From Cyanophora paradoxa (lineage: Eukaryota; Glaucocystophyceae; Cyanophorales; Cyanophoraceae), in contig QPMI01000618.1 in NCBI GenBank assembly GCA_004431415.1, positions 37,311 through 101,310 on the forward strand: a stretch of 64,000 nt of DNA, read 5' to 3'. The translations under genes were made by a program, and so were the position numbers. Below are positions 13,101-23,700 of this stretch, in pieces (the stretch's first letter is position 1; every line of letters begins with the position of its first letter). The notes under the pieces are model-generated. The model saw nothing but the letters and a program-made list of their open reading frames with translations, ran no database searches and was not told the DNA's origin.

Positions 13101-16100
13101 CATGCAAGCCCTTTTATCTTATTATTGCTGAACTCGTTTCGCGCAGTCCGGATCTACATCAACGGCGAACTGATTCCAGAGTCGAACGGCGGCCTCATCG
13201 CCGTTGGAAACCGTACGCTCTTTGCGTCCTGCGTCCTTGCCGCGTCCACCGCTTTCTAAGTACAAGCTCCCGCGGGTCGTCAGAGTCCTTCACGTGCACG
13301 CTCCCCCCGCCCTGCGGCACCCCAACGCCCTCCCCGTCTCCCTTCGCCTCCCCGTCCACGTCCCCTTCTCCGTCACCCGTGCCGCCCGCTGCCCCCACGC
13401 CTTTGCCGCCCGGCCCCACGGTTCCGCCAAAAGATCCGACCCAACCTGCGCCCGTAAACGATACCCTCTCCGAATCCGGGGTGACGCCCACCCCGCCCGC
13501 CAACGCCTCAAACGCGAGCAAGCCGGCACAACCGATCGAGATCGCGATCCAGCGCGGTGCGGTCGCTTCCGCCTCCGCCAGCGCTCGCCCGCGCGCACGC
13601 CCATGAGTTCGGGACCCCGCGCGCAGTTGTAATCGCGCGGGAGTCCGTCGTCGTTCGGATCGTCGCCGCTGCGGCGGCGTCCAATGGCAGCCCCGGCGGC
13701 CCGCCCTCCTCCGGCCTGCCGCAGGCCATGCTCGCCGGCTCGACTCAGGTCATGATCACTGAGCCAAATACGATGCATTTCGAAAATTCAAAGAAACTTA
13801 CGATTCGAGCGCGCGCGCAGACGCTGGCGCTGCTGGTGTCGGGCCTGCCGGACCTCTCCGCCGTGGCGGCGCTCCACACGCCGTCCAGCCCCGCATTCCG
13901 CGTCGACGGCGTCTTCCTCCTCGCGCGCGCCTCCGCACGCACCCCCGTCGCGGTCCGCTCATTCAACCGCGCCGGCCCCATATGCATCCAAGCCCTGTGC
14001 TTCGTGATCGCACGTTTTCCATCCGTCTGACCTGTTCCTGCGCATGCGCTTCCGCTCTGTGTCTCCAGACGGTGCCGGTGCGGTCCGAGGTGGGCCGGTC
14101 GCTCCCGAGGAACGGGGCGCTCGCCGTGAGCTTCGACGTGCCGCGGGGTCTCCCCGCGGATGCCTACTACCTCGAGCTGCAGGTCCGCCGCTGTCCGCTG
14201 GCCTCCGCCGCGCGCCGCCATAATCTTAGGCTTTAATTTGATTCCATACCGAGTTTATTTTATTTTCACGTCGTCCGTGCAAACGCATGTCGTAACCTTG
14301 CATGCGCAGCTCATGGGCCGCTCGGACGCGGTGGAGGTCGTGCGCATTCAGGCGTCCGCCGCTACGGCTGCGTTGGCGACGCCTACACCGGCACCGCGGC
14401 TGACGCCGACGCCGACTTCGAATTCGAATGCGACGCAGCGGGCGATCCCGTCGGCGTCGCCCTCGCCTTCGCCCATCTTCAATCCGCAGCAGCGGCGGCG
14501 GCGGAGCCTGCGAGGCCTCCGCCAGTCGGGATCCACCCCCTCGACCCCCTCCTGGCTCGAGATCGCGTCGGATCGGGCGGGCCCCTTCCGCGTCGCCGGC
14601 CCCGGTGCGACCTCCAGCGCTAGCTCCCTCCCGTCCAAAGTCAAAACCGTCGTCCAAGAAGCAGCTCGAGCTCACGTCGGGTGGGCGGGGCGGCCGTAGG
14701 GGAGGACACGGCGCGGAACGTCGGGGCGGCGATCACGACGGTGACAGCGGTGACGATCGCCGCGTCGCTGGCGGCGGCGGCCGCCGGCGCCGGCTCGGGC
14801 CAGGGCGCCATCCAGGCCCTCAACAGTGCCCAGTTCATGGGCGCGCCCATATATACTCCAGCCGTTCTTATTACTACTTAGTCTTTAATCCTTCGATCAT
14901 ATGCATTTCGCTTTGGTGGTCTCGTATTTGCGACTCTGCGCAGCGTACTCCGGGTACCTCGGCGGCTCGGGCACAGCGTACTCAAACATGAGCGCCGGCG
15001 TCCAGTGGGCCCTCGGCTACTTCCCCACGCCGTAAGCTTTTGCGAAAGCTTTTTGTTGATATCGATTTCGATTGGTGACGACCTTCGCGGAAGGTGGGGC
15101 CAGGGTCCCATGAACCGGGGCGCCAGCAACGGGGGCGGCCTCCGCTTCCGGCGCCTCCTCCTCGGCGCCCGCGACATCGTCGCCTCCCAGGTGCGAGGCG
15201 CCGCGAAATGCCGCAGAACGCCGCAAAACGCCGTGACCCCTGACGTCCAACGTCAACACGCCCTGAACGGTTTTCACTCGCCTCAGAACGCGGACTTCGC
15301 CGTAGCTCACTTTCAGGAATCCCTCTTCTACACCGCAATCTTTCTCATCGCGGTAATGATGGACCCTTAAGCTTCTTCGCTGAGATAGTTACGAAACTGC
15401 AATGTGCGAGGTCGTCGGCGTCCGCAGGCGGCGCTGCTGCAGACGCTCGGGGCGTGGGCGTTCTTCGGGCGGAGCAAGAAGCCGCGCGTGCTGGTCTTCC
15501 CCCGCCTCCAGGCGCTCCTTCTCCTCCTCACTAAAGCCTTTATAATTAATTTGCTTGAAAGTTTTGTCTTATGTATTCGGCACTGAAGGTCATTTTCCTG
15601 TACATCTTCTTCGAGGGCTTCTGCATCGCGGCCGTCGCGACAGCCACCCTCGCCGACGGCATGTGGTCCGTGCACGTTTCGTCGATCCCGAACGTTTCGT
15701 CGATCCCGAACGTTTCGTCGATCCCGAACGTTTCGTCGATCCCGAACATTTCGTCGATCCCGAGCGCCCTCGCCGCAGGTCGGTGGTCGCGGCCATCCTC
15801 TTCTTCGCTTTCGGCGGGTTCGCCGTCATCGGCACGGGCTTCGTCCTCGTCGTGTCCGCTCCCTTCGAAATCGCCCGAGCCGTCCTTAATTTTGCCTAGA
15901 CTCTTCTTACGGCCTTTCGATTTTGCAGGTTCCTGTACCGGCGGGGCCTGGTCGGCTACAAGGTCGACCCGGAACCCGAGCCCTCCTGGGACGACCGCCT
16001 CTACGCAGCCGCCCTCAAGCGCGGCCGGTGGCTTAATTTCGTGACAAGCTTTTAAGTGAGGTTTCTTAGATTAATTAACGCTTTGTTGGCAGTTACGAGG

Positions 16101-18344
16101 AGTCGGTGGTGGGCCGGCCCGCCGGGGCTAGGGGCGACGTCGCCCTTTACGGCGGCGGCTCGAAGGCTGGAGCGGGGGTGGGCCCAGCTGCAGGGGCTAA
16201 GTACGCGGCTCCGACGGAGGTGCGGCTGGACTTCAGCGGCGGCGCCGCAGCCCTCGACTCGCCCCGTCGCCTCGCCAAGCTTAAGCCCGCTGGGGCTGAG
16301 GGGCCGGACGCGCTCAGCGCCGACGCCGTCACCGTGCGCCCCCGCCCGCCCGCCCGCCGCTTTGCTCTCCACATGTTTCGCCTCCGCTCTCTCTCTCTCT
16401 ATTAGACGTTAGCTCCAATAACCCTCTGCATTTAATAGAATCGGTGCGGGGCGCCGGGCGCCGGGCGTCGCGCGCGCAGGTGGAGCGGCGCTTCTCGATC
16501 TCGCGCGGGAGGCTCGCGCTGGTCTACCTCGAGGCCGCCTGGCGCTGGCTTTACTACGAGTGCGCGGGGGCGGGAGGGGTGGGGGGGGTTGGGGTGGGGT
16601 TGGGGGTTGGGGGTTGGGGGGGTTGGGGGGGGGGGGGGGGGGGGAGGAATGTGAAGAGGGGCGGGGCGGGGGCGGGGCGAGGGCGGGGTGGGAGAAGGGT
16701 TGGGGGTGGGAGAAGGGGTTGGGGAGGGGGGACTGGGGGGGGGGAGGGGACTGGGGGTGGACTGGTGGGGGGGGGGGGGGTCGCGATCAGTTTAGTTTCC
16801 GATGCATCCCAAATATGCATCTCATAGGCTCACGGCGGGGCGGGCAGGGACGGGGAGTGGGTGGCGAACGTGGCGGACGGGTACGAGGGGCACGACCGGC
16901 GCTTCTTCCTCTCCCGCTTCCGCTTCCGCCACGCCTTCGGCATCCTCTTCTCCTGCTACGTGCGCCCGCTCCCAGATCGATATCGCGATCCTCCCTGCCC
17001 GATATCGATTCGAAACACTTGCACGTGATATCGATGTCCTGCCGATGCTGTATCCATATCTGATCCGCTACGGTTCCGCAGCGCTTCAACGCCGCTTCGT
17101 GGCTCTTCGGCTTCTGGTGCCTCGTCCTTACAGCTTCCTTCTATACAGCGCGTCGTCAAGTTTTAACGCGCAGGCGCGCGCAGGGATGTGGTGAAGAAGG
17201 TCCTCGTGGCGCTCGTCGTGAGCCTCATGGTCACCGACGACAACGGCTCCAGCCTCGCCACCGGCCAGGCCCGCGCCACGCCTGACCGGGCGCTTCTTCG
17301 CAAGCGCACCGGGCTCTCACAAGCTGACCGTCGACGCGGGCGCCGCAGACGGCGCTCGCGCTACTCTTCATCGTCGTTGAGCAGATCTGGGTCGTCTTCG
17401 GACGGCCCTTCCGGTGCGGCCCCGGCGGCTGCGGACATTCCTTCCCATTTCTTGATATCGATGAGCGACGACGATGTTGATCGGCCCGCGCAGGTCGCGG
17501 TACGACAATATCATGACGTTCATCCTCAACATCCTTCAGGTTTCTGATTTATATTTATTGCAACCCCGGCCGTTCCTTCGCGCCCCGCTCAGCCAAGCCA
17601 TTCATATCCATTTACTAAACACTAAACAGTTCATCGTGGTGGTGCTGGTCCGCGTGTCGGGGGCCATGGAGCTCGAGGAGCCGCCGCACCCCCGCGCCAC
17701 CCAGGCGAGCCCACGCGTCAATCCGCGGCTGTCATCATCTCTTATGATTCAATTTTTCTTTCCCGAGCGCCTGACCGCGCCGGCCGGTGCCGGTGCCGGG
17801 CCGGGGGCGGCAGGTGGTGGAGGCGGCGCTGGCGCTGAACCTCGTCGCGACGGCGCTCCTCGCGCTCGACCAGATCGTCGCCCTTGTCCCCGTCCTCCAG
17901 GCCCGCCCAGGCTTTGCGAGCCGCTTAGCGACCCACCTGAGCGCTTTCTTGGGTGCGCAGGCGCTGGTGTCCGGGGCGAAGGAACGGCTGGCGGGGCGGC
18001 CGCGGGGCGCGTCGGCGGCGGACTGGCCGGTGCAGGACGGCTCGCCAGCGCGGCAGTCCGCGCGGGCCATCCAGCTCTCGCCCCCGGCCCCCTCGCCCGC
18101 GGCCGGGCCCGCGGCCGGTCCGGCGTCGCCCCCCTCGGCCTCGCAGCGCCCCGGCCCCAGCTGGAGCCCGCTGGCCCCGGGCGTGCGAGGCCCGAGCGGC
18201 GGCGCCAGCGCCCCAGTGCCCTGGGGCCCGGCGCCCTTCCCCGGCGCCAACCTCTCGCCGCAGCCGTCCTTCGTCGCGAGCGTAACCAACAACGATGTCT
18301 CGGACCGCGGAATCGAAAGCAGCCTCCAAACCTTCTACTTTTAG
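6200..18344 (+). CDS. Giant Kelch-ectodomain membrane protein with TRP/FLC-like C-terminus
   Basis: Some 40 exons read as one gene. A hydrophobic leader (LFLSLAFLVALSSLPGAALA, about 6258-6320) suggests a signal peptide; the start codon is not fixed. Two homologous ectodomain modules follow (about 6400-9350 and 10150-12060). Each holds blade-like strands such as TVYFIGG / TVYFVGG, FSAAVYDRRRQHIVVLAG / FFHTALYDKKRKWILVAAG, CNDILYYSVESNAW / CNDIMRFDVTSNAW, ending in DLAAGWR and GPQKRGV. Then come further beta-rich exons, a Pro/Ser/Thr stalk (13290-13500) and a hydrophobic segment (14708-14830). A polytopic region follows (about 14945-17920) with VQWALGYFP, LFIVVEQIWVVFG and FGILFSCY, reminiscent of TRP-like FLC proteins. 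The tail is Pro/Ser-rich; stop at 18342-18344. A surface sensor or channel is an inference. Confidence 0.62.
7050..7106 (+). repeat. Poly-C run followed by (AC)n microsatellite inside an intron
   Basis: A run of 20 C (7050-7069) is followed by about 17 AC dinucleotides (7073-7106). Both lie in the intron between exons ending GEED and starting TVYFIGG. The run is C-rich on the sense strand, like most homopolymers here. Confidence 0.9.
15676..15765 (+). repeat. 18-bp minisatellite, five units, inside an intron
   Basis: Unit GTTTCGTCGATCCCGAAC is repeated from 15676 in steps of 18. Four units are exact and the fifth is diverged (ATTTCGTCGATCCCGAGC). It lies between the exon coding FFEGFCIAAVATATLADG and the exon coding VVAAILFFAFGGFAVIG. 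Since 18 is a multiple of three and the array has no stop in this frame, retaining it would add VSSIPN repeats. I still read it as intronic. Confidence 0.85.
16560..16847 (+). other. Very G-rich sense-strand intron
   Basis: This intron joins WRWLYYE to DGEWVANVADGYEG in the Kelch membrane gene (GTGCGC donor, GGGCAG acceptor; phases match). About 16564-16785 is almost pure G on the sense strand with many GGG blocks. Most other introns in the window are C/pyrimidine-rich on the sense strand. It is a candidate RNA G-quadruplex. Confidence 0.75.
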
Positions 18345-18947
18345 ACCTCGTTGCCGATTCAGGGCTTGCAATTGTTCTATCATATATAGTAGTACGCTAT
18401 TCGACTTCCTCTCGCCTGTGAATACCGAATGTGAATTTCTAGAGAAATTGTGTTGATTAGGCCTTCTATTTGTATACGTAATCATATAATTCGTATATGC
18501 AGTTCATTTTGAGATTAAGAGTCGCTTCCGAGATCCGCTCTCGAGCATTCAAATATTAGCTTCCGAGAATCTCTTAAGAACATTTGTGCCTAGAGCTACA
18601 GTCGGACTTTCATCATAGCTATAGTTGCATTTTATTTACGCGATTGAACGATCGCGAACCCAATACGAACCGCAAGCTCTGCGAGCTGAATCGCTTTAGC
18701 CAATCGCGAGGCCACCCCCTATCGCCCCCCCCCCCGCCCCCCCCCCCCCCCCCCCCGTATACGTACACACACACTCCGCACCCCCCAGACCCACCGATAT
18801 GCACAGCAAGGCGATATATTAAATTATTTTTGTTACTATAGCTACTGCTCCCCAACAAGGCGGCCAGGCCGCCGCGGGTCCGGGCGCTTCCGAGTTCCCG
18901 ATCGCGACCGCAGCTCTCGGCGTGGCCCGCCCGAGCCCGGGCCCGGC
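18345..18947. other. Convergent spacer with poly-C tract
   Basis: This AT-rich spacer separates the convergent ends of the Kelch membrane gene and the next minus-strand gene. It holds a long C tract (about 18726-18757) followed by TATACGTACACACACAC. I see no exon. Confidence 0.6.
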
Positions 18948-20365
18948 TCAGAGGAGGTGCTCGGCGGGGGCCGCGAAGGGGAAGGCGCCGGCCTCGTCGC
19001 CCGCCACCGCCCCCTCCGCCAGCGCCCCCTGCCGGGGGGAGTTAGGGGGAGGGGAAGGGGGGGGGGGTGGGGGGGGGGGGCGGGAAGCGGGCGAGGGGAG
19101 GAGGGATCAGCAGACCCCCCCCAACCTCTACCCCCTCTTCTCTCAAGCTAGAGCTCAGGCTCCCCTGTTTGTGTAGCCCCCGCCCAACCGGCGCCCGGCA
19201 CGCACCTCGCCGCCGAACGCATGCGCGTCGTCCGCCCCCGCGGCGTCCGACGGGCCCGCCGCCTCCGCCGCCTCCTCGAAGCCCGCGCCCTCGTCCGCCG
19301 CGTACGGTACCACGTCCAGCTGGGGGTACGGCTTGAGAGAGGCGGGGGGGGGGGGGGGGGGGGCGCTCGGAAAAGAAGAAAAGCGGACCTGGAAAACTTT
19401 GGCGTACCCCGTCATCTGGGCGCCCCGGCCGATCGCCGAGCCGAGCACGCCACCTGCTGCCGCGTCAAGCGAGCCTGAAGCGGGGGGAGGGGGAAGCTGG
19501 AGGGGGGTACCGTAGCAGCCGGCCTTGTACTTGGCCATGGCGTCGTAGCGGTCCTGTTACGGGTTCAGGCGGGGCCGGTCGCGGGTTCGGGTCGCGGGGC
19601 GCGCGCCCTGGGGGCGGGGCCCGAGCAGCAGTGGACGTTGCGGAGCTGCGCGCTCGCGGCCTCAGCTAAGCGGGCGACGTGGAGAGGGGCGGGCTGGGCC
19701 GGGGTCCGAGCCGCTGAGCCGGCCAGCGCGCGGGCCGATTCCGGCCCGGCTCACCGTGTCCTGGTTGAAGTCCAGCTCGATCTTAGCGACCGCGTACGTC
19801 GAGTCTGGCGCAGACGAGCGATTAGGGCGCCGCGGGCGGAGAGCCGCGGGGCGCCCGGCCGCACCGGCCGGGCAGCAGTAGGTCTTGCCGTCGGGGCTCC
19901 CGGGGACCTTCCCCCCAATCGATCCCTGATGCTCGCCCCACATGTCTCTGCACGCGCCCGCACGCGCACAGGTCACGGGAGCCGAGCGCGCGAGACATGT
20001 GCGTGTACACGTGGCGGCAGCGCACGTGTTTTCGGGCTTCATCCATCCGTGCGCGTTCTGGATCAGGTTCGCGGCCGGCTTCGTGTGGAACTGTGCATGT
20101 GGTCCGCTGCGTCAGCTGCAGTCGAGCACTAGTACTAGGGCTAGGGAGCTCACCGCAAGCTTCCACGATGGGAGGTCGAGGACCTGCGGGGACGAGGCGC
20201 CGCGGATGTCAGCGGCAGCTCGCTCAAGACGTTGACATGCATGTGGACAGCTGCAGACGCGGCTCCGCGGCGCACGTTGATCAGCCCGCGGGACCTGCAG
20301 ACGCCGGTCGCTGCCTCCGGCTGGTAGCCGTCGGCGATGTTCCGGGCTTGTGCCTGGATGCTCAT
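18948..20365 (-). CDS. Unrecognised multi-exon protein
   Basis: The family is not recognised. The start ATG at 20365 gives SIQAQARNIADGYQPEA. Later exons read AADIRGASSPQVLDLPSWKL (about 20225-20160), NLIQNAHGWMKPEN (about 20070-20025), GEHQGSIGGKVPGSPDGKTY followed by CC (about 19950-19878), STYAVAKIELDFNQDT (19808-19760), DRYDAMAKYKAGCYG (19553-19510), GSAIGRGAQMTGYAKVFQ (to 19390) and PYPQLDVVPYAADEGAG (about 19332-19210). The last exon ends AFPFAAPAEHLL, with the stop at 18950-18948. Phases of the last four junctions agree, and one donor reads GTACCCC. The C-terminal third is acidic and Ala-rich. No membrane segment or catalytic motif is visible. The gene lies 372 bp downstream of the cyclase gene on the same strand; no functional link is implied. 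Confidence 0.5.
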
Positions 20366-20737
20366 GACCTTCGCCGGCCGCGGGCGTCAGGACGCTTAAG
20401 TGGGCCCGGGCACGAAGCGTTCTCTGCAGCTAGCTGCACGGGAAGCGTTCTCTAGGGCCAACTCGCTGTAGCTAGAGGCTAGAGCACCAGCGCTAGCGCT
20501 AGCACGCGTGCTCGCTTCGCGGCGCCCTGGAGCACGTACGTATATCGATGTGCTGCTGATGAAAATGTTGGCGACGTACCCCCCGCGGAAGATTCCGTAC
20601 CCTTCAATCTTTCAAAAAATTGCAGAATTCATGCAGCATGCGCAAGATCTAGCTATAGACTGCCGAAGAGTAACAGCAGCGGCAGAAGGGAAGAGCCCGG
20701 GCCGGGTGCCCGCCGGGCCGGCGCGGGGGCTACTAGG
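20366..20737. other. Spacer between two minus-strand genes
   Basis: This includes the cyclase 3' end and the presumed promoter of the downstream gene. It contains palindromic runs such as GCTAGCGCTAGC-like words at 20460-20510 and a direct repeat GGGAAGCGTTCTCT/CACGAAGCGTTCTCT near 20411-20454. No other feature is seen. Confidence 0.5.
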
Positions 20738-23700
20738 CTATTTGAAATCGAAGACGAGGACGGGGGAGAAGGAGTCCGGATCGGCGGCGTACCCCTCCGC
20801 GCGGGCGAGCAGCAGCGCCGTGGGGCGGTCGTCGGGCCACCGCATGCGCAGCGCGGCGAGTCGACCGGCCGCCTCCGCAGCGCGGCCGGCCCACAGCTCC
20901 CGCAGCGCCCCCTCGTACTCGCCCCAAGCCGGCCCCGCCGGCCCCGCCTCCGAAATGGCGTACAGGTCCGTCGCGACCGAGCGGCCTGCGCACGCGCCCC
21001 GTCTGTTATGAGAGGAGGGATCTCGATCGATGGAGAGCCGGGAGGGGGTACTTGCCCTTGGCGACGACGCGGTCGAGGAGGCGGGCGGAGGGGGGCGCGG
21101 GCCCCGGGCGCCCGTCGGCGGTCGGGAGGGCCGCCACTAGGTCCCCGCTCGCCAGCACGGGTACGCCGTAGTGCTTGCAGAGCGACTCCAGCCGCGAGGC
21201 CAGGTTGACCTGAGCACGCGAAAGGGGGGAAGAATGGGGTCAGGTGAGGCGGAAGGGGGTACAGGTGGGGCGGGGGGTACCGAGTCGCCGATGGCGGTGA
21301 AGGCCATGCGGTCCTCGGAGCCGACGTTGCCCACGAGGGCCGTACCCGTGTGCAGCCCGATGCGCGCCCGGAAGCCCACTCGCACCGGCCGCCCATCTGA
21401 GCGCGAGGAGACGCAATGTCAAAACTCGGCTCGAGAACGGTCTTAGACGTCAGCCTCTATAAGCTTCTTAAATGCGAGCTTGTCAATCTCAGATCTAAGT
21501 TGCAAGGCCCCTGACCGTGGGCGGAGAGGTCGAGGGAGAGGCCGGCGAGGGCGCGCTGGCAGGCCAGCGCCGCGCGGCACGCCAGCAGCTCGTGCCCCGC
21601 CACGGGAACAGGCGCGTTCCAGATCGCCATCACCTTGGGGGGGAGGGAGGGGAGGCGGTCAGAGGGGAGTGGTGGGGAAGGGGGTGGGGGGGGGGGGGGA
21701 GGGATAAGGGGGAGGAGAATAGAAGGGGGGGGGGGGGGGGGAGGAGGGGGGGGGACCTGATCGCCGGCGAAGGAGTCGACGGTGCCCTGCGGCCAAGGGC
21801 GTCAGCGGCGAGCACGCGGGGATGCGGGGAGGGGTACGGGGCCGCGCCTCGTGGCCGGTGATGGTTCGGATGCAGACGGTGAGGAAGTACTGCAGGTACA
21901 CCGCCATGCTGGGGTACGCAATTAGAGATTGAAGGCGCGAAATGACATGGGAGGGGGGGGGGCGGACCTTGAGGGGGATAACTGCTCCGTCAGAGTCGTG
22001 AACCTAAATGGGGGAAAAGAAGGTTGGAGGGGGTACGGGTAAGGAGGGAACAAGGATAGGGTACCCAACGATGTCGATGAAGAGGATCGTGACTCGAGCC
22101 TGCGGGGCGGGGGCGAAGACGTGTCGGGGAGGGGTACGGGAGAGGGCGCGAGGGGAGGGGGTACGCGCCTCGGAGAGGCCGAGGCGGCCGAGTCGGCCCG
22201 CGTCCATAAGGCTCGTCACCACCTCCCGTGCCAAATACTACGGGGGGAATGAGCGGAGGGGTACGGGATTGGGAGGGGGGGCTGTTGCCTTGTGGAGGGA
22301 GTCGAGGCCGACCCGCATGCGCTCGAAGCCTGTGGGGGTACCGCACGTGAACAGCGGGCAGGGGAACGGGGCTGGACGGGGTGGGGCGGGGGAAAGGGGA
22401 GGGCGGGGGCGGGAGGAGGGGGTGGGGGGCGGGAGGGGTGAATAGCCCACTCTGCTGCATCTCGTGGATCTCGCGGATGAGCGACCCGCCGGCGCCGGCC
22501 TTCCGCCGCCGCCGTTGCGGGGCCGCCGCCTGCGGCTGGCGCCGGGTCGGCCGGCGGCGCGCGGCGGTCCGGAGGAGGCGTGCACGCTCACTGCCGCATA
22601 TGCATGGGAGGCCAGCGCAGCGGATCCGTCCGATTCGACAGAGAGGCGCTGCTGCGGCGCGGCGCGCGCCGCCGGCCTGCCGGAGCGTCACTCGGCGCAT
22701 CAGAGCGGGGCGGGGCGGGGCGGGGCAGGGCGGTTCTGTGGGCGCCGGGCGCACGGCTCGGTGGGAAGGGTCGCGAGGGCGGCGGAGCTGGGGGCGCGGA
22801 CGCTGCCGACGTCGCTGCCGCCGGGGAGGGAGGGGAAGGAGGCGGGGGCGTTGGGGGCGTTGGGGCCCGGGAAGAGAAGGGATGACATCGACTCCACGAC
22901 GCCTCGAGGGGAAGGGGCGCGGCGCAGGCCGGCGGCGCCGCTCCCGCCGCCGCCGCCGCCTCCGCCACCGATGCCAAAGACGGCTCTGCTGCTGCCGCTG
23001 CCGCTGCCGCCACCGGCGGTGCCGGTACCCCCGCCGCCGGTCTCGTCTTCCGAGAGGGGTAGGACCTCGGTCACCCCCCCCGCCCACGCCTCCGTGCCCC
23101 GCCGGAACAGCCCAGCGCTCGGATCTGAGCCCGCGGGCTCAGATCTGAGGAAGGGGTTCGAGCTTGGGATCAGGCGCGTGACGTCAACGTCCATGGCAAC
23201 GCTGTCCAGGGGCCCGTTGAGGGCGCGCTTGGAGGGGGCGCCGGCTGCGGGCGCGGGCGCCGGCTTGGGGCTGGGCCGCGCGGCCTCCTGGATGGCGGAG
23301 GAGAGGCGGTGGGCGAGGCGGGGGTCGAGGAGGCCCCGGGGGCGCCGCGCGGCGCCGCGGCCGCTCTCGGGCCGCTCGTCGAGCTTCAGCACCGCCGCCA
23401 TCTCCCGCGTGAGCGCCTGCCCGCCCGTGAGCGCCAGAAATCAAGGGCGAGGCAAAGATGGGCGGAGTGGGGAGGCCCTAGGGGGCGGACGTTGAGGGGG
23501 CGGGTGACGAGGAGGGCGGAGAAGGCGGCGCCGACGACAGAGACCGCCACCAGCGCCGCCGCGCCCGCGATCGACCAGAGCCCCGCCTGATCATAAGGGG
23601 CTCAAGGCAGGTGGCCATGGGGGAGGGGTACGGGGCGCGCCTGCTGCCAGGCGCGGGAGAGGTCCGAGTCGGGTACGGCGACGAAGAGCAGCAGCGTCAC

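Noticed and set aside
15590-15835. Coding repeat protein from the 18-bp array
   Set aside because: The flanking exons join with matching phase only if the array is spliced out, so I treat it as intronic.
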